The notes: generated from the sequence alone by a model not told the origin. A stretch of DNA of 46,043 bases from CAYXTC01 sp964468405 (GCA_964468405.1 CAYXTC010000001.1:1-46043), one strand, 5' to 3'. Positions 1 through 7,150 are shown, counted from the first letter of the stretch. Numbers and translations: made by a program.

Positions 1-55
1 AACTCCCGACCTCGTGTATGCCATACACGCGCTCTGCCAGCTGAGCTATGGGCCC
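1..55 (-). tRNA. tRNA-Ala (anticodon GGC), 3' part cut by window edge
   Basis: Read on the minus strand, it starts with acceptor strand GGGCCCA, then TA, a D-arm (GCTC/GAGC), and an anticodon stem CGTGT/ACACG around loop ATGGCAT. This gives anticodon GGC. The T-arm and 3' acceptor strand lie outside the window. It sits directly after the terminator of the acyltransferase gene, so it is either separately transcribed or part of a read-through transcript. Confidence 0.9.
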
Positions 56-91
56 AAAAAGAGGAAGGATACATTTTACCTTATCCTTCCT
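56..91 (-). terminator. Rho-independent terminator of the acyltransferase gene
   Basis: The minus strand forms a 10-bp stem AGGAAGGATA/TATCCTTCCT followed by CTTTTT. The stem begins inside the last codons of the acyltransferase, so the stop codon is part of the hairpin. Confidence 0.75.
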
Positions 92-788
92 GATCTGCTG
101 TTTTAAGGAGAAGATCCGTTAGTTTATCAGTCAGAACCTTTTCGTTCTCTGAAGTGTCCAGCCGGACAACCTCGCCGATCTTTACTTCTATCCGCTCTCT
201 GAAGTTAGGCCAGCTGAACAGCCTTTCCCGGGTTCCTGGCATAAACCTGTCTGTCCCTTCCACCCAAATAGGAAGAACATCAGGATTATACTTTTTCAAA
301 AGCCAGATGGCCCCTCTCCGCAGAGTTCTTATTCTCTTGCCTGTCTTGCTGTAAGTAAAATCACTGCCCTTAAAGGTTCTTCCGCCCTCTGGATAATAGA
401 TTATTATCCTGTGAGAGTTAAATACCCCCTTTATCTTGTTCGAAGAACTAACAGAAAGTCCTGTTTCCCTATCAACTGAAATGAGAACAGGCCTCATCCA
501 GAAAAAGTACCAAGGCTCATAAAAATTCCTCTTATCGGGCACGCTAAAAGGTGCACACCTAAAAGGATGAAAAAGATAGTACTTAAAGAAGAGAATAGGA
601 ATTAAAAAAGTCTCAAAGATAGCCGGATGATTAGAGATCACCAGTAAACCGTTATCGGGCCTGGGAATTCTTTCTTCGCCCCGCACCTTTATAATCCCGA
701 GGGCGCGGGCAACCAGAAGCAGAATTCCCATAAAAACTCCTGCAGGATAAGTAAACAAAACAAACACAATCTTCTCTTTTCTCGTCAT
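81..788 (-). CDS. 1-acyl-sn-glycerol-3-phosphate acyltransferase-like protein (PlsC family)
   Basis: The 235-aa product matches the PlsC/LPLAT acyltransferase family, which moves acyl chains onto lysophospholipids at the inner face of the membrane. It has a hydrophobic N-terminal segment (about residues 8-30), the NH-x4 block at residues 53-59, and the second family motif PEGGRT at 133-138. The usual H-x4-D catalytic pair reads H54-x4-E59 here, a conservative but uncommon change. ATG 788 is preceded by a clear AAGGAG ribosome binding site. It is a single-gene unit with its own promoter and terminator. The exact acyl acceptor cannot be told from sequence; another LPLAT substrate is possible. 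Confidence 0.85.
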   Translation of the reverse strand: MTRKEKIVFVLFTYPAGVFMGILLLVARALGIIKVRGEERIPRPDNGLLVISNHPAIFETFLIPILFFKYYLFHPFRCAPFSVPDKRNFYEPWYFFWMRPVLISVDRETGLSVSSSNKIKGVFNSHRIIIYYPEGGRTFKGSDFTYSKTGKRIRTLRRGAIWLLKKYNPDVLPIWVEGTDRFMPGTRERLFSWPNFRERIEVKIGEVVRLDTSENEKVLTDKLTDLLLKTADQEG

Positions 789-818
789 GTCTTTCTCCTT
801 TTAAAAGAACTTTTCTTA

Positions 819-847
819 AATATACTTCATTTTTCGGATAATTTCAA
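819..847 (-). promoter_or_regulatory. Promoter of the acyltransferase gene
   Basis: TTGAAA (842-847), 17-bp spacer, TATATT (819-824). The -35 box directly abuts the terminator of the upstream DUF1874-like gene. Confidence 0.6.
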
Positions 848-877
848 GAAAAAAGGCTAGATATTCATTATCTAGCC
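848..877 (-). terminator. Terminator of the DUF1874-like gene
   Basis: Perfect 9-bp stem GGCTAGATA/TATCTAGCC (855-877) followed on the minus strand by a run of T. Confidence 0.8.
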
Positions 878-893
878 TTAGTCTTTGTTAGTA

Positions 894-1253
894 TTAGACT
901 TGCTCCACATTAACGAGCATCAGGATCGTAAACCTGAAGTTAGCCTCCAGGGCCTGCTCTCTTGTGTATTCTGTCCCGCTTGCCAGGGGTGGCAGGTTTC
1001 CGACCTGGAAGACAACAAGAGAATCTCCCTTTTCAAGCGCAAATTTGGGAGGGTTTTCCTGGGTTCGGATCTCAATCTCAAACAGCGTCTTTATGACATC
1101 CAAGACAGCCTCGTAGTGTCGTCCAAAAGAAAAAGTGACTCCGTTCCCTTTAGTAAATTCTCGTGCTTCCACAGGAGTTAAGTCTTTTTTTCTCAGAGTT
1201 AACTCTCCGGCTGGAAGCATACTGCTCGCTAGCTTGGGGGCAAAATATTTCAT
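894..1253 (-). CDS. DUF1874-like protein (AcrIII-1/STIV B116-type fold), degenerate active site
   Basis: The 119-aa product resembles the DUF1874 family, whose viral members (AcrIII-1) degrade cyclic tetra-adenylate made by type III CRISPR systems. Family-like features are the early SSMLPAGE block (residues 10-17), the central FGRH block with His46 near the catalytic His47 of AcrIII-1, and the KGDSLVVFQ strand (75-83). The expected R-L-x-E-G block is replaced by NLPPLASG, so the catalytic glutamate is not visible. The start is set at ATG 1253 because it has a GGAG-type site and because the upstream in-frame TTG is the -35 box of a consensus promoter. No CRISPR genes are nearby, so a general nucleotide-binding role is equally possible. 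The family call is from memory of the pattern. Confidence 0.55.
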   Translation of the reverse strand: MKYFAPKLASSMLPAGELTLRKKDLTPVEAREFTKGNGVTFSFGRHYEAVLDVIKTLFEIEIRTQENPPKFALEKGDSLVVFQVGNLPPLASGTEYTREQALEANFRFTILMLVNVEQV

Positions 1254-1296
1254 TCCTTCTCCCTTCTGTTTGGTTTTGAAGGTTCTCGGTTCTATT

Positions 1297-1325
1297 ATTA
1301 TATCTTCCTTTTTTGAGTTTGTCAA
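1297..1325 (-). promoter_or_regulatory. Consensus sigma-70-type promoter for the DUF1874-like gene
   Basis: Perfect TTGACA (1320-1325), 17-bp spacer and perfect TATAAT (1297-1302). It implies a leader of about 40 nt before ATG 1253 and strong expression. Confidence 0.85.
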
Positions 1326-1355
1326 CAGAATTCCTTTATCTTTGATAAGACTTTA

Positions 1356-2207
1356 TCATTTTTTTAGAATTTCTTTTTTTTCAATCCTCCTCTCCCAAAA
1401 ACTATTTTTACGATAAGGATTGATATAGACACCTTTAGAGAAATTAATTTCTTTTTGAAATTTTAAAAGGTTAAGTTTTTTAGAAATAACAACTTCTCCG
1501 CACTTATTGTTAATATAACTATTTATTCCGAAATCTTTTAACAATCTTTGCATTAGTCGCAGAATTGTTAAATCGCGTTGGTAGCCCCTTACTCTTCGAA
1601 TATTTTTATAAAGCCCCGCACTGCCTTCGTCATCAAAAAAAGCTCGAAGAAATATTTTCTTATGGTTAAAAGGAGCGTTCTTAATGTAGCTTCTAAGTTC
1701 TTTCCCCTTTCTTTTAATATAAAAAGCGAGGGTCGTGTTATGGTATCTTATTGCCTTGACACCAAAACCTCGTAAAGAGACTTTTGTAGTTAGGCTGAGG
1801 GTCTCTTCCATCCTCTTCCTTACTTCCTCAATCAAAATATCGTTCCTATTATAATATTCACAACTACCATACCCCACCCTTCCGTCAAAAATGAAGTGCG
1901 CAGTAAGAAAAACTAATTTCTGGGACCAGTTTCCTTTCCTAAATAAACTTCTATGTTTAAAAGACTCGATGCGCTCCTCTCGCCTTTTTCGGTTAAATCT
2001 ATTGATTCGTCTAGTGTTCCGACGACTAGCTTGTTCCCGCATTCTTATCAATCTGTTCTGGGCGCCGGGAGAAAGAGTAAAATTTTTAATATAGCTCCAA
2101 ACAGTAGTTTTTGGCATGCCCGTGGCTTTCATTATCTCTCCAAGAGTAAGTCCTTTTTTCCTTAACAGCCTGCATTTTCCTACCAGATTAGGATCTACTT
2201 TATTCAT
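1356..2207 (-). CDS. HTH-LAGLIDADG homing-endonuclease-like protein fused to the end of tRNA-Lys
   Basis: The 283-aa product has an N-terminal helix-turn-helix (about residues 17-42), a basic linker, and two LAGLIDADG-type blocks. Block 1 (98-112) carries the FDGR stretch with Asp108. Block 2 (187-196) reads FLRAFFDDEG with Glu194, so both likely metal-binding acids are present and a monomeric enzyme is plausible. Its ATG uses the A that is also the last base of the CCA end of tRNA-Lys, so the two genes overlap by one base. There is no separate promoter between them; the transcript would start at the tRNA promoter. GGGGG in the tRNA acceptor strand is the only ribosome-binding-like sequence. 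A DNA-binding regulator with a LAGLIDADG fold (as in WhiA) is the alternative. Confidence 0.8.
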   Translation of the reverse strand: MNKVDPNLVGKCRLLRKKGLTLGEIMKATGMPKTTVWSYIKNFTLSPGAQNRLIRMREQASRRNTRRINRFNRKRREERIESFKHRSLFRKGNWSQKLVFLTAHFIFDGRVGYGSCEYYNRNDILIEEVRKRMEETLSLTTKVSLRGFGVKAIRYHNTTLAFYIKRKGKELRSYIKNAPFNHKKIFLRAFFDDEGSAGLYKNIRRVRGYQRDLTILRLMQRLLKDFGINSYINNKCGEVVISKKLNLLKFQKEINFSKGVYINPYRKNSFWERRIEKKEILKK

Positions 2208-2281
2208 GGTGCCCCCACTAGGACTCGAACCTAGACTAATAGCTTAAAAGGCTACTACTCTGCCAATTGAGTTATGGGGGC
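2207..2281 (-). tRNA. tRNA-Lys (anticodon TTT)
   Basis: Acceptor GCCCCCA pairs with TGGGGGC. The D-arm is ACTC/GAGT, and the anticodon stem GTAGC/GCTAT encloses loop CTTTTAA, giving anticodon TTT. The T-arm is CTAGG-TTCGAGT-CCTAG and the discriminator is A (2210). CCA is encoded at 2209-2207, but its final A is also the first base of the endonuclease ATG, so the CCA may be a by-product of that junction. Confidence 0.95.
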
Positions 2282-2297
2282 CTTCTCTATTTCTCAA

Positions 2298-2325
2298 ATT
2301 GTAGCACAAACTATAAAGAAATCAA
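2298..2325 (-). promoter_or_regulatory. Promoter of tRNA-Lys (and the downstream endonuclease)
   Basis: TTGATT (2320-2325), 16-bp spacer, TACAAT (2298-2303). The -35 box lies inside the stem of the heat-shock operon terminator. Confidence 0.7.
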
Positions 2326-2342
2326 CTGCAGAAACAGTTGAT
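2316..2342 (-). terminator. Terminator of the hrcA-grpE-hsp20-dnaK-dnaJ operon
   Basis: Perfect 8-bp stem ATCAACTG/CAGTTGAT (2321-2342) followed on the minus strand by TTCTTT. It shares sequence with the -35 box of the tRNA-Lys promoter. Confidence 0.7.
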
Positions 2343-2365
2343 CCACCTCCAAATTTAAGCAAAAA

Positions 2366-3460
2366 TTACAAGCCCTGCTCTTTAAGTTCTTCTAATAACT
2401 CTTTCTGCTTTTTATTAACTTTTTCAGGTGTTGCTACTTTCAGCTTGATGTAGAGGCTTCCTCTTCCGTATCCTGAAAAGTGAGGAATCCCCTTCCCTGA
2501 TATTCTAAACACTCTTCCCGAAGGAGTCCCTTTGGGAACCCTTAGTTCAATCTTTTTATCATCCAAACTGGTAATCTCTGTTTTGCCTCCCAAACAGGCC
2601 TTAGAGTAAGGAATTTCAGAAACAGTATAAAGATCATCTCCTTTTCTTTGGAAGCCAGGATGACTTTTCACCAAAACCCTAATATAAAGATCTCCGCGTC
2701 CTCCTCCTCTTTTGCCGGCCTCTCCTTTCTCCGGTATCTTGATTAACTGATTATTGTCCACTCCTGCCGGGATAAAGAAACTTATCTTCTCTTTTTCTTT
2801 TACTCTGCCTTCTCCTTTACAGACATTACAGGGATTTTCGGGAACCCTACCCTCTCCTTTGCACTCGGGGCATACAGACCACTGGGTGAAAGAACCCAAG
2901 AAACTTTTTTTAATTCTTTGGACCCTTCCTGTCCCCCTACAGGCATAACATTCTTTAACTTTGCTGCCCGGCTCCGCTCCTGAGCCCTGACATCTCTTAC
3001 ACTCGGTAAGTTTATTCAAAGTAATCTCTTTGTTAGCGCCTGTCAGCACTTCTTTTAGGGAAACCCAAATATCAACCCTGATATCTTTTCCTTTATTCAA
3101 ATCCTGAGATTTCCCTTTTCCAAACCCGAATATTTCGCTGAAAATATCTCCCAGTCCTTCATCTCCAAAGTCAAAATTAATACCAGGCCCCTCTCCCTGG
3201 TTAAAATTAGACCAAAACCAGTTGGCGTCTCCCTGGCCGGGGGCGCCTCCTTGGTCAAAGGTCTGGCCAAAGCGGTCATACTGGGCTCTTTTTTGATCGT
3301 CAGAAAGCACCCGGTAGGCCTCATTTATCTCCTTAAAGGTTTTGGCATCTCCCCCTTTGTGCGGATGATGCTTGTGGGCCAACCGGTGAAATGCTTTCTT
3401 GATCTCTTCCTTGGAGGCGCTTTTAGAAACGCCTAAGATTTGGTAATAGTCTTTTGCCAT
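2366..3460 (-). CDS. dnaJ: Chaperone protein DnaJ (J-domain motif HPH instead of HPD)
   Basis: The 364-aa protein has the full type I layout: J domain (1-70), Gly/Phe-rich linker, four CxxCxGxG zinc-binding repeats (starting CKRC, CYAC, CPEC and CNVC), and C-terminal substrate-binding domains. It delivers unfolded proteins to DnaK and triggers ATP hydrolysis. The loop that normally reads HPD is H32-P33-H34 (codons CAT CCG CAC), so the aspartate thought essential for stimulating DnaK is replaced. It starts 6 nt after dnaK and is the last gene of the HrcA operon. Confidence 0.97.
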   Translation of the reverse strand: MAKDYYQILGVSKSASKEEIKKAFHRLAHKHHPHKGGDAKTFKEINEAYRVLSDDQKRAQYDRFGQTFDQGGAPGQGDANWFWSNFNQGEGPGINFDFGDEGLGDIFSEIFGFGKGKSQDLNKGKDIRVDIWVSLKEVLTGANKEITLNKLTECKRCQGSGAEPGSKVKECYACRGTGRVQRIKKSFLGSFTQWSVCPECKGEGRVPENPCNVCKGEGRVKEKEKISFFIPAGVDNNQLIKIPEKGEAGKRGGGRGDLYIRVLVKSHPGFQRKGDDLYTVSEIPYSKACLGGKTEITSLDDKKIELRVPKGTPSGRVFRISGKGIPHFSGYGRGSLYIKLKVATPEKVNKKQKELLEELKEQGL

Positions 3461-3466
3461 AAGGAT

Positions 3467-5353
3467 TTACTTCTCCTGGTAGTCCCCTTCTTCCGGCTTG
3501 TCGTCGTCTTTCTTGTCTTCTTTCTTCTCCTGAGACTCCTGGCTTGCCTTGTAAAGATCGGCTCCTGCCTTCTGAATTGCTTCGGAGAGCTCGGAGGTTT
3601 TATTCTTAATCTCCTCTATATTATCACCATCTTTTACTTTTTTCAATTCTTCTACTTTTCCTTCTATCTCTTTCTTTTTGTTTTCGTCTATTTTGTTTCC
3701 TACATCTCTAAGGGTCTTTTCTGTGGTATAAATCATAGTCTCTGCGGCATTGCGGGCTTCGATGGCTTGTTTTTTCTTTTTATCCTCTTCCGCGTGGGCT
3801 TCTGCTTCTTTCTTGACTTTTTCTATTTCTTCTTCTGACATCCCGATAGATCCTTCTATCTTAATTGACTGGCTTTTGCCCGAAGCCTTATCTTTGGCAG
3901 ATACGTTTAAAATTCCGTTTTCGTCAATGTCAAAGGTTACTTCAACCTGAGGAGTTCCTCTGGGGGCTGGGGGAATGCCGTCCAGGATAAACTTGCCTAA
4001 ACTCTTGTTGTCTTTAGCCATAGGCCTTTCTCCCTGCAAAACATGAACTTCCACTGAGGTCTGGCTGTCTGCTGCTGTAGAAAAGATTTGCTTTTTCTCT
4101 GTAGGATAGGTTGTATTCTTGGGGATAAGAACGGTGTTCACTCCTCCAAGTGTCTCTATGCCCAAAGAAAGAGGCGTTGCATCCAGCAAGAGCACTTCTT
4201 TGGCGTCTCCCTTGAGGATCGCTCCCTGGATGGCAGCCCCCACGGCTACTACCTCATCCGGGTTGATAGAGGTGTTCGGCTGTTTACCCTCGAATACCTT
4301 CTTTACAGACTCCTGGATAGCAGGCATTCTTGTCTGGCCTCCCACGAGAACGATTTCTTCGATATCTTTCGGTTCAAGATTGGCTTCTTTCAAGGTCTTT
4401 TTAACCAGGTCTGTAGCCTTGTCTATATATTCTGACACCTGATTTTCAAACTCAGATCTAGTTAGTTTATACTCCAAATGCTTAGGACCTGCAGAATCTG
4501 AGGTTATAAAGGGTAAGTTTATAGTTGTTTCTTGGGCAGTAGAAAGTTCAATTTTAGCTTTTTCTGCTGCTTCTTTGATTCTCTGAAGAGCTAACTGGTC
4601 CTGAGACAGATCAATGCCCTGATCTTTTTTGAACTTATCTACTAACCAGTCCATTATCTTTCTGTCGAAATCTTCACCCCCAAGATGGCTGTCACCCCCC
4701 ACTCCGATTACTTGGACAGTGTCTGGATCTTTCTGCACATCAAGAATAGAAATGTCAAAAGTACCTCCTCCAAAGTCATAAACCAAAATCTGTTGGTTGT
4801 CTTTCTTGGTTAATCCATAAGCCAAAGCGGCAGCAGTAGGTTCGTTAAGAACCATTTTTACATCAAGTCCTGCTATTTCTCCTGCTACCCTTGTGGCTTT
4901 TCTCTGGGAGTCGTCAAAGTAGGCAGGGCAGGTAATAATTACTCCTTCGATTTTGTCGCTAAGGCGCTTTTCTGCGTCTCCTTTCATCTTCTGCAGTATC
5001 ATGGCTGAGATCTCAGGAGGCTTATACCACTTATCCCCCATCTTTACTTCAATACCACCATCTTTTGCTTCTCTCATCTCGTAAGGAAGCACCTTTTTAT
5101 CTTCTTTTACCTGAGAATCGGAGAATCTCCTTCCTATAAGACGCTTTATAGCAAAGATAGTGTTTTGGGGGTTGGTGATCTGCTGCCTTCTCGCCAGAAC
5201 TCCCACCAGTCTTTCTCCGTTTTTGTTTACTGCTGTGACAGAAGGGGTTGTTCTGTTCCCCTCTTCGTTCTCAATGATTTTAGGTTCACCACTTTCCATT
5301 ACAGCCATTGCTGAAAAGGTGGTACCTAAATCGATACCTAATATTTTTCCCAT
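3467..5353 (-). CDS. dnaK: Chaperone protein DnaK (Hsp70)
   Basis: The 628-aa Hsp70 folds proteins in an ATP-driven cycle with DnaJ and GrpE. Its N-terminal ATPase carries GIDLGTTFSA at the start and the phosphate-loop sequence DFGGGTFD. The substrate-binding domain carries the IPPAPRGTPQVEVTFDID block, followed by a helical lid with a charged tail rich in K, D and E. Translation is placed at ATG 5353 because the Hsp70 family starts at MGKILGIDLG; the in-frame GTG further upstream lies inside an inverted repeat. No clear ribosome binding site is seen. The flanking genes hsp20 and dnaJ support membership of the heat-shock operon. Confidence 0.98.
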   Translation of the reverse strand: MGKILGIDLGTTFSAMAVMESGEPKIIENEEGNRTTPSVTAVNKNGERLVGVLARRQQITNPQNTIFAIKRLIGRRFSDSQVKEDKKVLPYEMREAKDGGIEVKMGDKWYKPPEISAMILQKMKGDAEKRLSDKIEGVIITCPAYFDDSQRKATRVAGEIAGLDVKMVLNEPTAAALAYGLTKKDNQQILVYDFGGGTFDISILDVQKDPDTVQVIGVGGDSHLGGEDFDRKIMDWLVDKFKKDQGIDLSQDQLALQRIKEAAEKAKIELSTAQETTINLPFITSDSAGPKHLEYKLTRSEFENQVSEYIDKATDLVKKTLKEANLEPKDIEEIVLVGGQTRMPAIQESVKKVFEGKQPNTSINPDEVVAVGAAIQGAILKGDAKEVLLLDATPLSLGIETLGGVNTVLIPKNTTYPTEKKQIFSTAADSQTSVEVHVLQGERPMAKDNKSLGKFILDGIPPAPRGTPQVEVTFDIDENGILNVSAKDKASGKSQSIKIEGSIGMSEEEIEKVKKEAEAHAEEDKKKKQAIEARNAAETMIYTTEKTLRDVGNKIDENKKKEIEGKVEELKKVKDGDNIEEIKNKTSELSEAIQKAGADLYKASQESQEKKEDKKDDDKPEEGDYQEK

Positions 5354-5368
5354 TTTTGATTGAATAGC

Positions 5369-5404
5369 CCGCAGATTTAATGCCAAAGAGGGCACTATCT
5401 GCGG
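5369..5404 (-). promoter_or_regulatory. Intercistronic hairpin between hsp20 and dnaK
   Basis: Perfect 8-bp inverted repeat CCGCAGAT/ATCTGCGG with a possible inner GCC/GGC pairing, 15 nt before the dnaK ATG. There is no T-run, so it is not a typical terminator. It could be an RNA-processing or stability element separating dnaK from the upstream genes; that role is inference. Confidence 0.5.
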
Positions 5405-5412
5405 CTTAAAAA

Positions 5413-5853
5413 TTACTTCTTATTTTTTACTTTAATTTTTCTTCCTTTTTTCTCTTTTTCAACAGGCTTGGCCTTAGGCATTTTTACAGTAAGGACGCCG
5501 TTTTTGTAATCGGCCTCAGCCTTATCGTCTTTCACTTCTACGGGTAAAGGAGTTACTCTCCTGTAATATCCCTTGCTAAACTCTCTTTTGTAGTATCCTT
5601 TTTCTTCTGTCTTCTCTTCTTTCTCTGTCTTTGCTTCAATTTTTAAGACGTTGTCTTTAATTTCTATATCAACGTCTTCTGGTTTTATGCCGGGCAACTC
5701 TGCTTCTGCTATAACTTCGTTCTTGGTCTCGTAAACATTTATTTTAGGAGAGACTACTCCTGCTTCCGCAGGCTCTAGGGCCTCAAAGAAATTCTCAAGA
5801 TCCCTAAATGGTCTCCATGGTACAAGAGGCATGTTAATTTGTTTAGCAATCAA
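5413..5853 (-). CDS. Small heat-shock protein, Hsp20/alpha-crystallin family
   Basis: The 146-aa product carries an alpha-crystallin domain (about residues 35-130) with the family signatures AELPGIKPEDVDIEI and the C-terminal NGVLTVKMPKA strand, then a basic lysine-rich tail. Such proteins hold unfolding proteins as oligomers for refolding by DnaK. The listed start is a TTG codon. ATG 5832, giving 139 aa and starting at MPLVPWRPF, is equally plausible because neither has a clear ribosome binding site. It lies between grpE and dnaK, which is unusual but functionally consistent. Confidence 0.92.
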   Translation of the reverse strand: MIAKQINMPLVPWRPFRDLENFFEALEPAEAGVVSPKINVYETKNEVIAEAELPGIKPEDVDIEIKDNVLKIEAKTEKEEKTEEKGYYKREFSKGYYRRVTPLPVEVKDDKAEADYKNGVLTVKMPKAKPVEKEKKGRKIKVKNKK

Positions 5854-5889
5854 GGCGACTGCTAAAGATTAATTAACTTCTATTGACCT

Positions 5890-6348
5890 TTATTTTGTAA
5901 CTTTTACTTTAGCGGGTCTTATTACCTTATCCCTTATTCTATACCCTTTTTGCACTTCCCCCACCACAACTCCTGTTCCTTTGTCTTTGTCCTCTGTCAT
6001 CTCTACTGCTTCATGAAGGGCAGGGTCAAACTCTTCCCCTAGCGAATCTATCTTTTCAACACCCATTTTTTCAAAAAAGCCTTCGATCTGTTTTTTAACT
6101 CCCAAAATCCCCTTTATCCAGGTGTTTTCTCTGTCTTTATTCGGAATTTCTTTCTCTGCTAAATATATGTCGTCTAAAACGCCCATCAACTCTTTTATTA
6201 TCTTCTCTCTTTCGTACTCTGCAATCTTTTCCATTCTTTGATCTTCCTCTTTTTTATAATTAAGAAAATCGGCTCTGGCTCTCTTCCATCCTTTTAAATA
6301 CTCGTCTCTTTCTTTTTTATATTTTTCAATATTTTCTTTTTTCTTCAT
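5890..6348 (-). CDS. grpE: Nucleotide exchange factor GrpE
   Basis: The 152-aa product has a charged, coiled-coil N-terminal half and a beta-rich C-terminal half with the GrpE-like stretch FDPALHEAVEM and the final VIRPAKVKV strand. GrpE opens the DnaK nucleotide site to release ADP. Its ATG overlaps the hrcA stop codon as TAATG, indicating translational coupling. The N-terminus is short for the family, which usually runs 170-200 aa. Confidence 0.95.
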   Translation of the reverse strand: MKKKENIEKYKKERDEYLKGWKRARADFLNYKKEEDQRMEKIAEYEREKIIKELMGVLDDIYLAEKEIPNKDRENTWIKGILGVKKQIEGFFEKMGVEKIDSLGEEFDPALHEAVEMTEDKDKGTGVVVGEVQKGYRIRDKVIRPAKVKVTK

Positions 6349-7055
6349 TAAAAGTCTTCAAATAGGGTTATTAAAGAATTCATTGTGCTGATATTCCTGT
6401 CATAGGGCATTCTATTGGGTCCTAAAACAGCAATCATGCCTTCTTCCTGATCCGGGAATCTGCCCTTGGTTATTATTAAACTAACGTCCTTGGAATTAAG
6501 CATTGATTCTTCTCTGCCGATATAAACGCTTACCTCGTTGGGTAGATCGGAAAGTTCTTCAAATTTCTTCTCAAGCGATTTCACCTCTTTTACAAAACTA
6601 TCTCTGAAAGATTTCTCTTCAAATTCTGGAATCTGGAATATTTCTTCCCAGCCGTCCTCCCAAACAAGCCCCTTTTTCAAAAGGCAGGACATTACTAAAT
6701 TGCACGAATTGTCGGCTAAGGTTTTCGTAATTAACTCTGCAAATCTAAAGATATCTTTTTCTGCCTCTCTCAATTCCTTTAAAGAAGGACAAGAGTTTCC
6801 GCGGGAGTCTTCCTCTAAAAAACTATCCACGAAGAAGCGATAGCCCTTGTTAGTTGGAACTCTCCCTGAAGAGGTATGGGGCTGCGTTAAATAACCTTCT
6901 TTTGTCAGTTTCTGCATCTCTCCCCTTACGGTGGCAGAGCATACATCAAGGTCGTATCTCTTCTGGAGATGCTTTGAACTGATGGGCTTGGCGGTGTTAA
7001 TATAGTCTTTAATCAGCGTATTTAATAATTTTTCCTGCCTTTCGGTTAGATTCAT
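6348..7055 (-). CDS. hrcA: Heat-inducible transcription repressor HrcA (short form)
   Basis: The 235-aa product has the HrcA winged-helix domain (about residues 1-80, with SATVRGEMQKL and TSSGRVPTNKGYRFFVD) and the C-terminal block IGREE...GPNRMPYDRN. It represses its own operon by binding CIRCE, and it is normally kept active by a chaperonin. The usual length is about 340 aa, so roughly 100 residues of the middle domain are missing while both ends are intact. It is the first gene of the operon. Its ATG lies only 6 nt after the -10 box, so the mRNA is predicted to be leaderless. Confidence 0.95.
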   Translation of the reverse strand: MNLTERQEKLLNTLIKDYINTAKPISSKHLQKRYDLDVCSATVRGEMQKLTKEGYLTQPHTSSGRVPTNKGYRFFVDSFLEEDSRGNSCPSLKELREAEKDIFRFAELITKTLADNSCNLVMSCLLKKGLVWEDGWEEIFQIPEFEEKSFRDSFVKEVKSLEKKFEELSDLPNEVSVYIGREESMLNSKDVSLIITKGRFPDQEEGMIAVLGPNRMPYDRNISTMNSLITLFEDF

Positions 7056-7061
7056 ATGGGT

Positions 7062-7090
7062 ATTTTAGAAAATTAGCACTCTGGTGTCAA
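7062..7090 (-). promoter_or_regulatory. hrcA operon promoter
   Basis: TTGACA (7085-7090), 17-bp spacer, TAAAAT (7062-7067). The -35 box lies in the loop of CIRCE, and one CIRCE arm lies in the spacer, so HrcA binding would block RNA polymerase directly. Confidence 0.85.
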
Positions 7091-7099
7091 GAGTGATAA
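7073..7099. promoter_or_regulatory. CIRCE operator (HrcA binding site)
   Basis: TTAGCACTC-N9-GAGTGATAA. This matches the canonical TTAGCACTC-N9-GAGTGCTAA with a single mismatch in the right arm. It sits 18 bp upstream of the hrcA start. Confidence 0.95.
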
Positions 7100-7114
7100 C
7101 TCCCCAAGAATAGG

Positions 7115-7144
7115 TTTTTTAATTTTTCTATTATTTGGTAGAAT
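7115..7144 (+). promoter_or_regulatory. Probable promoter of the glycosyltransferase pair
   Basis: TAGAAT (7139-7144) lies 6 nt before the ATG. The -35 region is only T-rich (7115-7121). It is divergent from the hrcA promoter and implies a leaderless transcript. Confidence 0.45.
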
Positions 7145-7150
7145 ATATTA

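Noticed and set aside
1254..1325. 24 extra N-terminal residues of the DUF1874-like protein from a TTG
   Set aside because: The TTG is the first part of a perfect TTGACA box of a consensus promoter, and a good ATG with a ribosome binding site follows.
1326..2210. Integrated island with att repeats at tRNA-Lys
   Set aside because: I found no copy of the tRNA 3' end at the far side of the endonuclease gene and no integrase.
3440..3838. Long plus-strand frame rich in hydrophobic residues inside dnaK
   Set aside because: It is the opposite-strand image of the K/D/E-rich DnaK tail; it has no ribosome binding site or family match.
5354..5395. 14-residue extension of DnaK from a GTG
   Set aside because: It lies inside an inverted repeat and is not part of the Hsp70 family start.
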